A stretch of DNA of 5,136 nucleotides from Candidatus Aminicenantota bacterium (lineage in GTDB: Bacteria; Acidobacteriota; Aminicenantia; Aminicenantales; Saccharicenantaceae). The notes beneath the pieces were generated by a model. The model had not been told where the DNA came from. It saw only the letters and a program-made list of their open reading frames with translations, and did no database searches. Below are positions 1 to 5,136 of this stretch, one piece after another (within the stretch, counting starts at the first letter, position 1; every line of letters begins with the position of its first letter). Location: positions 1 through 5,136 of the forward strand of contig JAPKZE010000437.1 in NCBI GenBank assembly GCA_026393955.1, written 5' to 3'. The position numbers and the translations under genes are program-made.

Positions 1-1173
1 GCGTCGGACCGAACGAGCAGCCGCCCAGGATATGGGCCGTGATGGGAGCGTTCACCGTGACCTCGGTGATGACGTTGGCGGCGACGCCGTCCATCCGTTT
101 GGCCAGTCGCCGGCCGAAATCGTTCCCGACCGGAAGCCAGGTGGGATGCCAGCGGTCCGGGCCGCGCTTGGTCGAGAGAAAGGCTGCGAAAGGAAAGAAC
201 CAGGGACGGCTGCGCTTCAAGTGGAAGAAGTTGTCCAGGGTTTGCATGACCAGGAGGATGACGTTCTCCCGGGCCCAGCCGGAGGGATTATGAAGCTTCA
301 GGTGACGGATCGGGTGTCTCATCTCGTTTCCCAGCCAGCGGAGCACCCGCGGCGTCCTCTTCCCTCCGTCCGTCATGGCGGCGACGAGGGCGGACATCGC
401 GTCGTGCCCCCGGCCGAAGCGGACGGGTTCGACGTGCGTATCCGCGTCGGGATGGACGCTCGAGGTGATAGCCACGCCCCGGGTGAAATCGGCCTCTGCC
501 GAGAGGGACCTCACGCCGAGCAACGTTTCGCTGTTCGTCCGGGTATAGCGTCCGAGGTGTTCGGAGAGATGGGGCAAGCGGCCCTTGCGCTTCATGTCCA
601 GGAGCAGCGTGTTGGTCCCCAGGGCCCCGGCGGCAAGGACCAGGCCCTTGGTCCGGAAGGTCAGGCCGCGCCGGCCGCGCAGGAGGCCTGTCGTCTTCCG
701 CGTCCGGACGCGATATCCTTCGCTCCCGTCGGGCCCGAGCGGCTCACGTCCTGGGCCGTTTCGACCGGATTGGGGGTCTTGCCGAGCATGCGGCCGGCCA
801 GGTCGTAATAAGGAAGGAGCTCGGACTTGCCGCCGAGCCGGCGGACGCTTGGCCGATCGAAGAAGACGTCCGGAGGGACATAGAGCGTATTGGCGTAGTT
901 GAGGCTTCCTCCGCCGACGCCGGAGCCGGCCAGGATGAAGACCCCGTTGAGAAGTCGCAGGCGCCAGATGCCGTAAAGGCCGAGGGAAGGCAGCCAGAGG
1001 AACTTGCGCAGGTTCCAGTTGCGGCGTGGGAACTCGTCGGCGTGCCAGCGTATGCCCGCCTCCACGATTCCGACCGTGTAGCCCTTCTGGGCCAGCCGCA
1101 TGGCCGCGACGCTGCCGCCGAAGCCCGACCCGACGACCAGGTAATCGAAAACGAGCTCTTCCGTCTTCTTCAT
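1..1173 (-). pseudogene. Broken GMC / cholesterol-oxidase-like FAD oxidoreductase (internal deletion plus frameshift; 3' end beyond window)
   Basis: Members of this family are FAD-dependent oxidases or dehydrogenases acting on alcohol or sterol groups. Translation from the ATG at 1173 (MKKTEELVFDYLVVGSGFGG) gives the dinucleotide-binding GSGFGG (residues 15-20), E38 closing the Rossmann strand, and the family signature GSGVGGGSLNYANTLY (83-98), as far as NPVETAQD (about 135-142). That frame then runs into a stop at 661-663. The next frame is open from about 748 down to position 1. It gives matching downstream family sequence: EPLGPDGSEGYRV, LVLAAGALGTNTLLL, LGRYTRTNSE, and the active-site-like TAHILGGCSFG at the window edge. 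In family members I know, about 100 residues lie between these two blocks, including a Cys-rich CG.C..GC segment. They are absent here, so this is a real deletion or an assembly collapse, not a simple one-base error. A weak AGAGAAAA sits just before the ATG. An earlier TTG at 1221 is unlikely as the start. Confidence 0.8.
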
Positions 1174-1192
1174 TTTTCTCTGATTGCGCCAC

Positions 1193-1221
1193 ACTTTACA
1201 GAAGACGGCGGGCCGGGTCAA
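1193..1221 (-). promoter_or_regulatory. Candidate sigma70-type promoter of the GMC gene
   Basis: On the minus strand TTGACC (1216-1221) and TAAAGT (1193-1198) are separated by exactly 17 bases. They lie about 20 bases upstream of the ATG at 1173, which would give a short leader of roughly 10-15 bases. The -35 matches the consensus at five of six positions and the -10 at four of six. The spacer is GC-rich and nothing else confirms it, so this is a plausible candidate only. Confidence 0.4.
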
Positions 1222-1258
1222 GGCGGCCTCCGGTCTCGCGCCGCCAACAGCACATCAA

Positions 1259-1300
1259 AATGTCCCTAAATCCCGGTTCTGGTCCTCGAATAGGGACATT
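1259..1300. repeat. REP-like palindrome with TGTCCC/GGGACA core
   Basis: A perfect 10-bp inverted repeat: AATGTCCCTA (1259-1268) pairs with TAGGGACATT (1291-1300) around a 22-base loop. It lies between two divergent genes, so it does not end a gene on either side. The GGGACA/TGTCCC core reappears in the palindrome at 4610-4638, and both loops carry a similar ATCCC...GGT.C segment. This suggests a dispersed repetitive extragenic family, of the sort often mobilised by REP-associated tyrosine transposases. No transposase is present in the window, so the family assignment is inference. Confidence 0.6.
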
Positions 1301-1338
1301 CCCGCCCTAAAAAGGCCTCGTCTTCAGGCGGGCCTTTT
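1301..1338. terminator. Terminator-like hairpin with an alternative pairing, in a divergent intergenic region
   Basis: AAAAGGCC (1310-1317) pairs perfectly with GGCCTTTT (1331-1338) around a 13-base loop. It would behave as a weak intrinsic terminator on either strand, with four T on plus and five on minus. CCCGCC (1301-1306) can instead pair with GGCGGG (1327-1332), which shares bases 1331-1332 with the first stem, so the two structures exclude each other. The position is odd because both flanking genes point away from it. It may be a relic of a lost gene, part of the adjacent repeat, or an attenuator ahead of the gene at 1374 if transcription starts further upstream. Confidence 0.35.
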
Positions 1339-1349
1339 GGCACGATTAG

Positions 1350-1358
1350 TGCTATGAT
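1350..1358 (+). promoter_or_regulatory. Possible extended -10 promoter element before the secreted-protein gene
   Basis: TGCTATGAT reads as an extended -10 (TGn followed by TATGAT, 1353-1358). No good -35 lies 16-18 bases upstream. The predicted start near 1365 would fall inside the GAGGGG ribosome-binding site (1363-1368), so the real promoter may lie elsewhere. Confidence 0.22.
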
Positions 1359-1373
1359 TATTGAGGGGCCGGC

Positions 1374-2363
1374 ATGATCAAGCGCAATTTGATCCTCGGC
1401 GTTCTTCTCTCCTGCCTGCTGGGGGGGGTCGTCTACGGCCAGGAAGCGCCAGCGTCCGCTCAAGATCCTTTCCAGCTCGCCCTCGTCCTGAAGTCCGCCA
1501 GGGAGTACTGCCGGCGCCTCGAGCGGGCCGCCCTCGATTTCATCTGCGTGGAAGAAGTCTCGGAGCTCGTCGACCTGAGCCGCGAAAGCCGGGAAGCGCC
1601 CGTGCAGCACGCGCCGGACCTCTCGACACAAGGGAGCGGCGTATCGGGGGGCGGCGGCTTTGCTGGTCATATGAGTTCGAGCCGCCCTTTTTCCTTCAAC
1701 CCGCGCGCCGGGGAAAAGACCGCACACGCCCTTCTCTACGATTACCAGTTCGTCCGGAAGAGCGGCAAGGTCGAGGAAACGCGCACCCTGCTCGAGAAGG
1801 ATGGCAAGAAGGCCTCCGCCGACACGCCTGTTCCCGGGAACAGGGCCTTCAATTACTCGGATATCCTGCTGGCGCCGGTCCAACTCCTCGACGACCGCTT
1901 CTCGGAATATTATTCCTATCGCCTCCTGGGCCGCGAGACGATCGACGGGACGGAGACGTGGATCCTCGAGGTCGCACCGAGATTGACGGAGGTCATCCGC
2001 TATCTGGGGGCGAAGCTCTGGCTCTGCGCCGCCGATTCGAGCGTCCTGCGCATCGAGTGGGACCCGACGACCTTCGGCCACTACGAGGCGATCCTGGCCC
2101 GGGCTGAGGGCTTCAAGGCCGTTCCGGAGGTCCGCTCGGTATCCGAGTTCGGCGTCGAGAAGAACGGGCTCCGCTTCCCGAGCGCAGATCTAACGGAAGA
2201 GGCCTACCGCGACGGGGAAGGCAAGCTCTTCGTCCGGGCCCGGACGAGCATCGTCTATAAGGGCCACAAATTCTTCACCGTCGAGACCGAGACGAATTTC
2301 AAAAAAGACCTACCGGCCGCATTCCGCCCGATCTTGATTATATCCACGAAAAATTGTGCTTGA
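1374..2363 (+). CDS. Secreted protein of unknown function, possible LolA/RseB-like lipoprotein-sorting fold
   Basis: I do not recognise a named family with certainty. The 329-residue product starts with a Sec signal peptide: MIKRN, a hydrophobic stretch to about residue 21, and probable cleavage after VYG (20-22) before QEAPAS. The mature part has a helical REYCRRLERAALDFICVEE segment (43-61), with Cys46 and Cys58 possibly forming a disulfide. A Gly/Ser-rich low-complexity stretch follows (about 84-103). Next is a beta-rich region with YDYQFVRKSGKVEE (122-135), YSYRLLGRETIDGTETWILE (180-199), AKLWLCAADSSVLRIEW (213-229) and a final VYKGHKFFTVETETNF (294-309). Alternating strands with a 'cleavable link / tool / residual' layout resemble periplasmic LolA-like or RseB-like domains; this is inference from pattern. 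The start is supported by GAGGGG (1363-1368), five bases before the ATG. Eight consecutive G (1421-1428) encode part of the signal peptide. It stands alone: the next gene has its own strong promoter overlapping this stop codon. Confidence 0.8.
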   Translation: MIKRNLILGVLLSCLLGGVVYGQEAPASAQDPFQLALVLKSAREYCRRLERAALDFICVEEVSELVDLSRESREAPVQHAPDLSTQGSGVSGGGGFAGHMSSSRPFSFNPRAGEKTAHALLYDYQFVRKSGKVEETRTLLEKDGKKASADTPVPGNRAFNYSDILLAPVQLLDDRFSEYYSYRLLGRETIDGTETWILEVAPRLTEVIRYLGAKLWLCAADSSVLRIEWDPTTFGHYEAILARAEGFKAVPEVRSVSEFGVEKNGLRFPSADLTEEAYRDGEGKLFVRARTSIVYKGHKFFTVETETNFKKDLPAAFRPILIISTKNCA

Positions 2364-2388
2364 CAGGTCCTTTTTAATTTAATATATT
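2360..2388 (+). promoter_or_regulatory. Near-consensus sigma70-type promoter of the regulator / radical SAM operon
   Basis: A perfect TTGACA (2360-2365) and TATATT (2383-2388) are separated by 17 bases of T-rich sequence, predicting a start near 2395 and a leader of about 50 bases. The -35 overlaps the stop codon (2361-2363) of the preceding gene. Spacing of 17, not the 19-20 typical of promoters activated by MerR through DNA distortion, suggests a promoter that is active by default and would be repressed rather than activated. Confidence 0.75.
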
Positions 2389-2429
2389 CGTATACGTACA
2401 TGTTAATCTTTAATTCATGTTAATATGAA
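2389..2429 (+). promoter_or_regulatory. Candidate operator region: palindrome, direct repeats and inverted repeat in the leader
   Basis: Just after the -10 there is an 8-bp palindrome CGTATACG (2389-2396). CATGTTAAT then occurs twice (2399-2407 and 2416-2424), 17 bases start to start. The second copy sits inside an inverted repeat with arms TTCAT (2414-2418) and ATGAA (2425-2429). The region is far more AT-rich than its surroundings. Placed from about -6 to +35 relative to the predicted start, it fits a repressor site. The encoded tandem-MerR protein is the obvious candidate ligand, but nothing here proves binding. Confidence 0.4.
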
Positions 2430-2443
2430 CGCATAGGTACACT

Positions 2444-3166
2444 ATGAGCAAAGACGTCCTGTCCCTCGAAGACCTGGCCCGCGAATCCGGCGTCACGGCG
2501 GAAAGCCTGGCCGAATGGACCAAGGTCAAGCTCCTCAAGCCGGCCGGCTTCACCGACCGAAAGGCCCCGCTGTTCGCCGCGGGCGGGCTCGACCGCGTGG
2601 CCCATATCAAGAGGCTGGCCGACCTCGGCTACGGCACCGAGGAGATCCTCAAGATCGTCAAGAAAGTCGGCCTGCCCCGCGACGGCCGCGGCCGCAAGAA
2701 GTCGCCGGACAAGGACCGCTTCCTGACCGTCGGCAACCTGGCCGAGCGCTCCGGCGTCAGCCCGTGGACGATCAAGCACTGGGAGGACAAGGGCATTATC
2801 GAGCCCGACATGCGGACGGAAGGCGGCTTCCGGCTCTACCCGGAAGCCTATGTGTTCCTCTGCCAGCTCATCCGCGACCTCCAGCTTTTCGGCTACACCC
2901 TCGAGGAGATCAAGGCCGTCTCGGACGAGGTCCGAACCTTCATCGCCATCGAGGCCGATCCGGACGCGTTCCCGGAAGCCGAGGTCGAAAAACGGCTCGC
3001 GGCCATGCACGCGGCCATCCAGGCGCTCTTCGACAAGATGAAGCTCCTCGAGGAAGGCATCGAGCGCTGGCAGGACCTGCTCAAGAAAAAGAAGAAGGAC
3101 ATCCTGGCCCTCCAGGCCAAGAACAGGAAGCGGGCCAAGGCGGCCAAGGAGCCGAGCGATGGCTAA
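2444..3166 (+). CDS. MerR-family-like transcriptional regulator with two tandem MerR-type DNA-binding domains
   Basis: This cytoplasmic DNA-binding protein has 240 residues. Domain 1 (about 6-75) is a diverged MerR-type winged helix: LSLEDLARESGVTAESLAEW, then LLKPAGF and the second helical pair HIKRLADLGYGTEEILKIV. It lacks the usual GGyRxY wing. Domain 2 (about 93-163) is canonical: FLTVGNLAERSGVSPWTIKH, WEDKGIIEP, then TEGGFRLYPEAYVFL and LQLFGYTLEEIKAV. A basic linker (79-92) joins them. The C-terminus (about 177-235) is a charged helix with a Lys run, probably a coiled coil. No effector domain (cobalamin-binding, metal-binding Cys cluster or GyrI-like) is visible. MerR proteins usually have one DNA-binding domain and dimerise; here one chain might supply both halves of a site. 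Start: ATG at 2444 with a weak TAGGT (2434-2438). It overlaps the radical SAM gene by 8 bases, so the two are co-transcribed and translationally coupled. Autoregulation through the leader repeats is inferred. Confidence 0.85.
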   Translation: MSKDVLSLEDLARESGVTAESLAEWTKVKLLKPAGFTDRKAPLFAAGGLDRVAHIKRLADLGYGTEEILKIVKKVGLPRDGRGRKKSPDKDRFLTVGNLAERSGVSPWTIKHWEDKGIIEPDMRTEGGFRLYPEAYVFLCQLIRDLQLFGYTLEEIKAVSDEVRTFIAIEADPDAFPEAEVEKRLAAMHAAIQALFDKMKLLEEGIERWQDLLKKKKKDILALQAKNRKRAKAAKEPSDG

Positions 3167-4598
3167 GATCGTCTTCATCGAGCCGAAGGCCCCGGGCCTC
3201 CACATCTTCTCCCAGTTCCCGCTGCCGCGGCTGGGGACGCTCATCCTCGGGACGATGATGAAGAAGCGCGGCTGGGAGGTCGAGCTTTTCGTCGAGGACT
3301 TCCGCAAGGTCGATTTCAACATCATCGCCACGGCCGACCTCGTCGGCATCTCGACCATCACCTCGACGGCGCCGCGGGCCTACGCCATCGCCGACCGGGT
3401 CCGGGCCATGGGCATCCAGGTCCTCATGGGCGGGCCCCACGTGACCTACCTGACCGAAGAAGCCCTGGAGCACGCCGACTTCGTCGTCCGGGGCGAGGGC
3501 GAGGCGGCGCTGACCGCCTTCATCGACGCCCGGGAAAAGGGGATCGGCTACGCCGACGTCCCCAACCTCTCGTTCAAGGACGAGACCGGGACGGTCGTCC
3601 ACAATCCCATGGCGCCCCGGGCGGCCGACCTCGACCTCATCCCCTTCCCCGACCTCTCGCTCCTGCGGCCCGAGGCCAAGGGCCTCAAGCACATGTCGTC
3701 GATCCCCGTCCTGACGTCGCGCGGCTGTCCCTTCGACTGCTCCTTCTGCTCGGTGACCGGCATGTTCGGGCGCAAGTACCGCTTCCGCTCGACGGAGAAC
3801 ATCATCGAGGAGCTGCGCCGCTACGACGGGGCCAAGTCCCTCATCTTCTTCTACGACGACAACTTCGCCGCGGACCCGAAGCGGACCCGCGAGCTCTGCG
3901 AGGCCATGATCCGCGAGGGCCTCAAGCTCAAGTGGACGACCCAGGTCCGGGCCGACGTCACCCGCGATCCCGATCTCGTCCGGCTGATGAAGCGGGCCGG
4001 CTGCCACACCGTCTATATCGGCTTCGAGTCGGTCAACCCCGAGGCGCTCGAGGACATGAAGAAGAAGCAGACCGTCGCCGAGATCTCCAACGCCGTCAAG
4101 GTCTTCCGCCGCCATCGCATCAACATCCACGGCATGTTCGTGCTCGGCTTCGACCAGGACGACTGGAAGACGATCCGCAAGACGGTCCGCTGGGCCAAGC
4201 GGGCCCGCCTGACCTCGACCCAATTCCTCATCCTGACGCCCCTGCCCGGCTCGGCCTTCTACGACCAGATGAAGGCCGAGAAGCGCCTGCGCTTCCACGA
4301 CTGGGCCCTCTACGACGCCCACCACGCCGTCTTCCAGCCGGCCCGCTTCTCGCTCCCCGACCTCCAGAAGGCCCAGAGCTTCGCCCACCGCAAGTTCTAC
4401 TCGCTGAAGCAGGAGGCCCGCAAGATCCTGGCCGGGCAGTGGATCGGCGTAGCCATCGCCCACTACGCCCGGAACCTCGACAAGACCTGGAAGAAGAAGA
4501 ACAAGACTTTCCTCCGGGTCATCGCCCTGCTCAAGCCCCGGCCGGGGTCCAGGGCGCAGGTATCGGTCGACTACAGGGAAGATGTAAACCTGGAATAG
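3159..4598 (+). CDS. B12-binding-domain radical SAM enzyme (class B-like), substrate unknown
   Basis: This protein has 479 residues. The N-terminus (about 1-140) is a Rossmann-type cobalamin-binding domain: MAKIVFIEPKAPG, PLPRLGTLILGTMMKKRGWE, then DLVGISTITSTAPRAY, GGPHVTYL (91-98) and FVVRGEGE (108-115). It lacks the DxHxxG histidine, as is usual in the BchE-like group, so base-off cobalamin binding would not use that residue. The radical SAM core starts at SRGCPFDCSFCSV, with Cys190, Cys194 and Cys197 forming CxxxCxxC for the 4Fe-4S cluster. It continues with FYDDNF (231-236), QVRADV (262-267), VYIGFESVN (285-293), GMFVLGFD (325-332) and TPLPGSAFYDQM (360-371). A basic C-terminal part (about 395-465) has no motif I can name. 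Relatives carry out methyl transfer to unactivated carbon or ring rearrangements; here the reaction cannot be told. AAGGAG (3146-3151), seven bases before the ATG, supports the start, which lies inside the end of the regulator gene. Third positions are almost all C or G. Confidence 0.92.
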   Translation: MAKIVFIEPKAPGLHIFSQFPLPRLGTLILGTMMKKRGWEVELFVEDFRKVDFNIIATADLVGISTITSTAPRAYAIADRVRAMGIQVLMGGPHVTYLTEEALEHADFVVRGEGEAALTAFIDAREKGIGYADVPNLSFKDETGTVVHNPMAPRAADLDLIPFPDLSLLRPEAKGLKHMSSIPVLTSRGCPFDCSFCSVTGMFGRKYRFRSTENIIEELRRYDGAKSLIFFYDDNFAADPKRTRELCEAMIREGLKLKWTTQVRADVTRDPDLVRLMKRAGCHTVYIGFESVNPEALEDMKKKQTVAEISNAVKVFRRHRINIHGMFVLGFDQDDWKTIRKTVRWAKRARLTSTQFLILTPLPGSAFYDQMKAEKRLRFHDWALYDAHHAVFQPARFSLPDLQKAQSFAHRKFYSLKQEARKILAGQWIGVAIAHYARNLDKTWKKKNKTFLRVIALLKPRPGSRAQVSVDYREDVNLE

Positions 4599-4608
4599 GC
4601 AGGAACTC

Positions 4609-4642
4609 GGGGGACACATATCCCAGGTACATGTCCCCTTTT
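4609..4642 (+). terminator. GGGACA/TGTCCC palindrome with T-tract: REP-like repeat, probable operon terminator
   Basis: GGGGACA (4610-4616) pairs with TGTCCCC (4632-4638) around a 15-base loop, and the stem is followed directly by TTTT (4639-4642). An extra G-U pair is possible at 4609/4639. It starts 11 bases after the stop codon of the radical SAM gene, so it is well placed to end that transcript. It shares the core and part of the loop (ATCCC...GGT.C) with the palindrome at 1259-1300, so it is also probably a copy of the same dispersed repeat family. Confidence 0.6.
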
Positions 4643-4682
4643 CAAGAGTGTCAGTCCCTTCCCCCGGCCCCGGGCTGAACCG

Positions 4683-4711
4683 TTTACTTCCCTCCTCGTA
4701 TCCACTAGAAT
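4683..4711 (+). promoter_or_regulatory. Candidate sigma70-type promoter of the ABC transporter gene
   Basis: TTTACT (4683-4688) and TAGAAT (4706-4711) are separated by 17 bases. The -10 matches the consensus at five of six positions, the -35 at four of six. The predicted start near 4718 leaves about 30 bases before the ATG at 4750. Together with the terminator-like palindrome upstream, this suggests that the ABC gene is transcribed separately from the radical SAM operon. Confidence 0.45.
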
Positions 4712-4749
4712 AAGGCCCGATATTTTTGCTTTTCCTTAGGGAGTCACAC

Positions 4750-5136
4750 ATGCCCAATGTCCTGACTGTCCGGGGATTGAAAAAATCCTACGGCACCCAG
4801 AACGCCCTGGCCGGCATCGATTTCGATGTCCGGGCCGGCGAGGTCTTCGCCCTGATCGGCCCGAACGGGGCCGGCAAGACGACGACCCTCCGCATCGTCG
4901 CCACTCTCCTGACCGCCACCGAAGGCGAGATCCGCTGCCTCGACCGCGACCACCGCAAGGAACCCGATGTCGTCCGGGAAAAGAGCAGCTACCTTCCTGA
5001 CGAGGCAGGCGCCTACAAGAACATGAAGGGGACGGACTACCTCCACTTCATGGCCAACTTCGACGCCCGCACGCCCGAGGAAGAGAAGGAGTTCGTGGAC
5101 AGGGCGGTCGCGATCACCGCGCTCGGCGACCGGCTT
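4750..5136 (+). CDS. ABC transporter ATP-binding protein, ABC-2 exporter type (N-terminal 129 residues, cut by window end)
   Basis: This would be the cytoplasmic ATPase subunit of an ATP-driven exporter. The visible 129 residues begin MPNVLTVRGLKKSYGTQNAL, with Tyr14 as the likely adenine-stacking A-loop residue. GPNGAGKTT (37-45) is a perfect Walker A. The Q-loop region reads SSYLPDEAGAYKNMKG (79-94), with Asp84-Glu85 where many ABC proteins have Gln. Such YLPxE variants are common in CcmA/ABC-2-type ATPases that pair with a membrane permease encoded next door. The signature motif, Walker B and switch His would lie beyond the window, as would any permease. AGGGAG (4738-4743), six bases before the ATG, fixes the start. 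The substrate cannot be inferred. The frame is open to the last base, and codon usage matches the neighbours. Confidence 0.92.
   Translation, partial: MPNVLTVRGLKKSYGTQNALAGIDFDVRAGEVFALIGPNGAGKTTTLRIVATLLTATEGEIRCLDRDHRKEPDVVREKSSYLPDEAGAYKNMKGTDYLHFMANFDARTPEEEKEFVDRAVAITALGDRL

Noticed and set aside
32..808. Plus-strand open frame opposite the GMC gene
   Set aside because: The minus strand encodes unmistakable GMC family sequence on both sides of the break; the plus frame is its shadow.
1171..1221. Upstream TTG start for the GMC gene at 1221
   Set aside because: The added 16 residues (MTRPAVFCKVWRNQRK) do not look like the family N-terminus, and the TTG coincides with the candidate -35 box. 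ATG at 1173 is preferred.
1404..1415. Lipobox LLSC (residues 11-14) in the secreted protein
   Set aside because: The hydrophobic stretch continues well past the Cys (LLGGVV) and Leu at -2 is atypical. A Sec type I signal with cleavage after VYG fits better.
1266..2081. Antisense open frame opposite the secreted-protein gene
   Set aside because: No recognisable domain or good ribosome-binding site. The plus frame has a signal peptide, a Shine-Dalgarno site and coherent strand patterns.
4651..4678. Possible hairpin TCAGTCCC with GGGCTGA
   Set aside because: It needs a bulge, has a C-rich loop and no T-tract. Too weak to annotate.
3081..4757. Long antisense open frame (558 codons) opposite the radical SAM gene
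   Set aside because: It arises from the strong G/C third-position bias of the plus-strand genes. The translation is low-complexity, rich in Leu/Gly/Asp/Glu/Val, without recognisable motifs, and it covers clear B12/radical SAM sequence.
4996..5001. Non-Gln Q-loop (Asp84-Glu85) in the ABC ATPase as a sign of inactivity
   Set aside because: YLPxE-type variants are usual in CcmA/ABC-2-type ATPases, so this is ordinary.
1..5136. CRISPR array, tRNA, rRNA, insertion sequence or phage attachment site
   Set aside because: I looked for tandem spaced repeats, cloverleaf-like segments, transposase motifs and flanking direct repeats and saw none that I could support.

Overview
The window is GC-rich DNA with tightly packed protein genes whose third codon positions are mostly G or C. 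It looks like a bacterial chromosome or metagenome-assembled contig. The secreted protein at 1374-2363 has the 'YC..L...ALDFIC.E' layout that I associate with Acidobacteriota and Candidatus Aminicenantes. The repeat-type palindromes and the unassigned cobalamin/radical SAM gene fit such a lineage, or a deltaproteobacterial one. This placement is a weak inference, because no rRNA or phylogenetic marker is present. There are no tRNA or rRNA genes, no CRISPR array and no recognisable transposase. No stretch longer than about 200 bases lacks a gene.

Layout. (1) 1-1173, minus strand: a cholesterol-oxidase-like GMC flavoprotein. It keeps its FAD-binding N-terminus and its C-terminal AH..GG active-site motif, but roughly 100 central residues are missing and the frame is shifted at the join near 743-755. 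I call it a pseudogene; an assembly collapse is the alternative. Its C-terminal end lies beyond position 1. A plausible promoter remains at 1193-1221. (2) 1174-1373: a divergent intergenic region with a 10-bp perfect inverted repeat carrying a TGTCCC/GGGACA core, then a terminator-like hairpin with an alternative pairing. (3) 1374-2363, plus: a secreted 329-residue protein of unknown function, possibly with a LolA/RseB-like lipoprotein-sorting fold, and a run of eight G inside its signal peptide codons. (4) 2360-4598, plus: a two-gene operon. A near-consensus sigma70-type promoter overlaps the preceding stop codon. It is followed by an AT-rich leader with direct and inverted repeats. The first gene encodes an unusual tandem-MerR-domain regulator. 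It overlaps by 8 bases the second gene, a B12-binding-domain radical SAM enzyme. (5) 4599-4749: a second GGGACA/TGTCCC palindrome followed by TTTT, probably the operon terminator, then a promoter. (6) 4750-5136, plus: the N-terminal part of an ABC-2-type exporter ATPase running off the window.

The most interesting unit is the double-MerR regulator translationally coupled to a cobalamin/radical SAM enzyme of unknown substrate. The regulator probably controls this operon through the repeats in its own leader, but the sequence alone does not show which signal it senses or what the enzyme makes.
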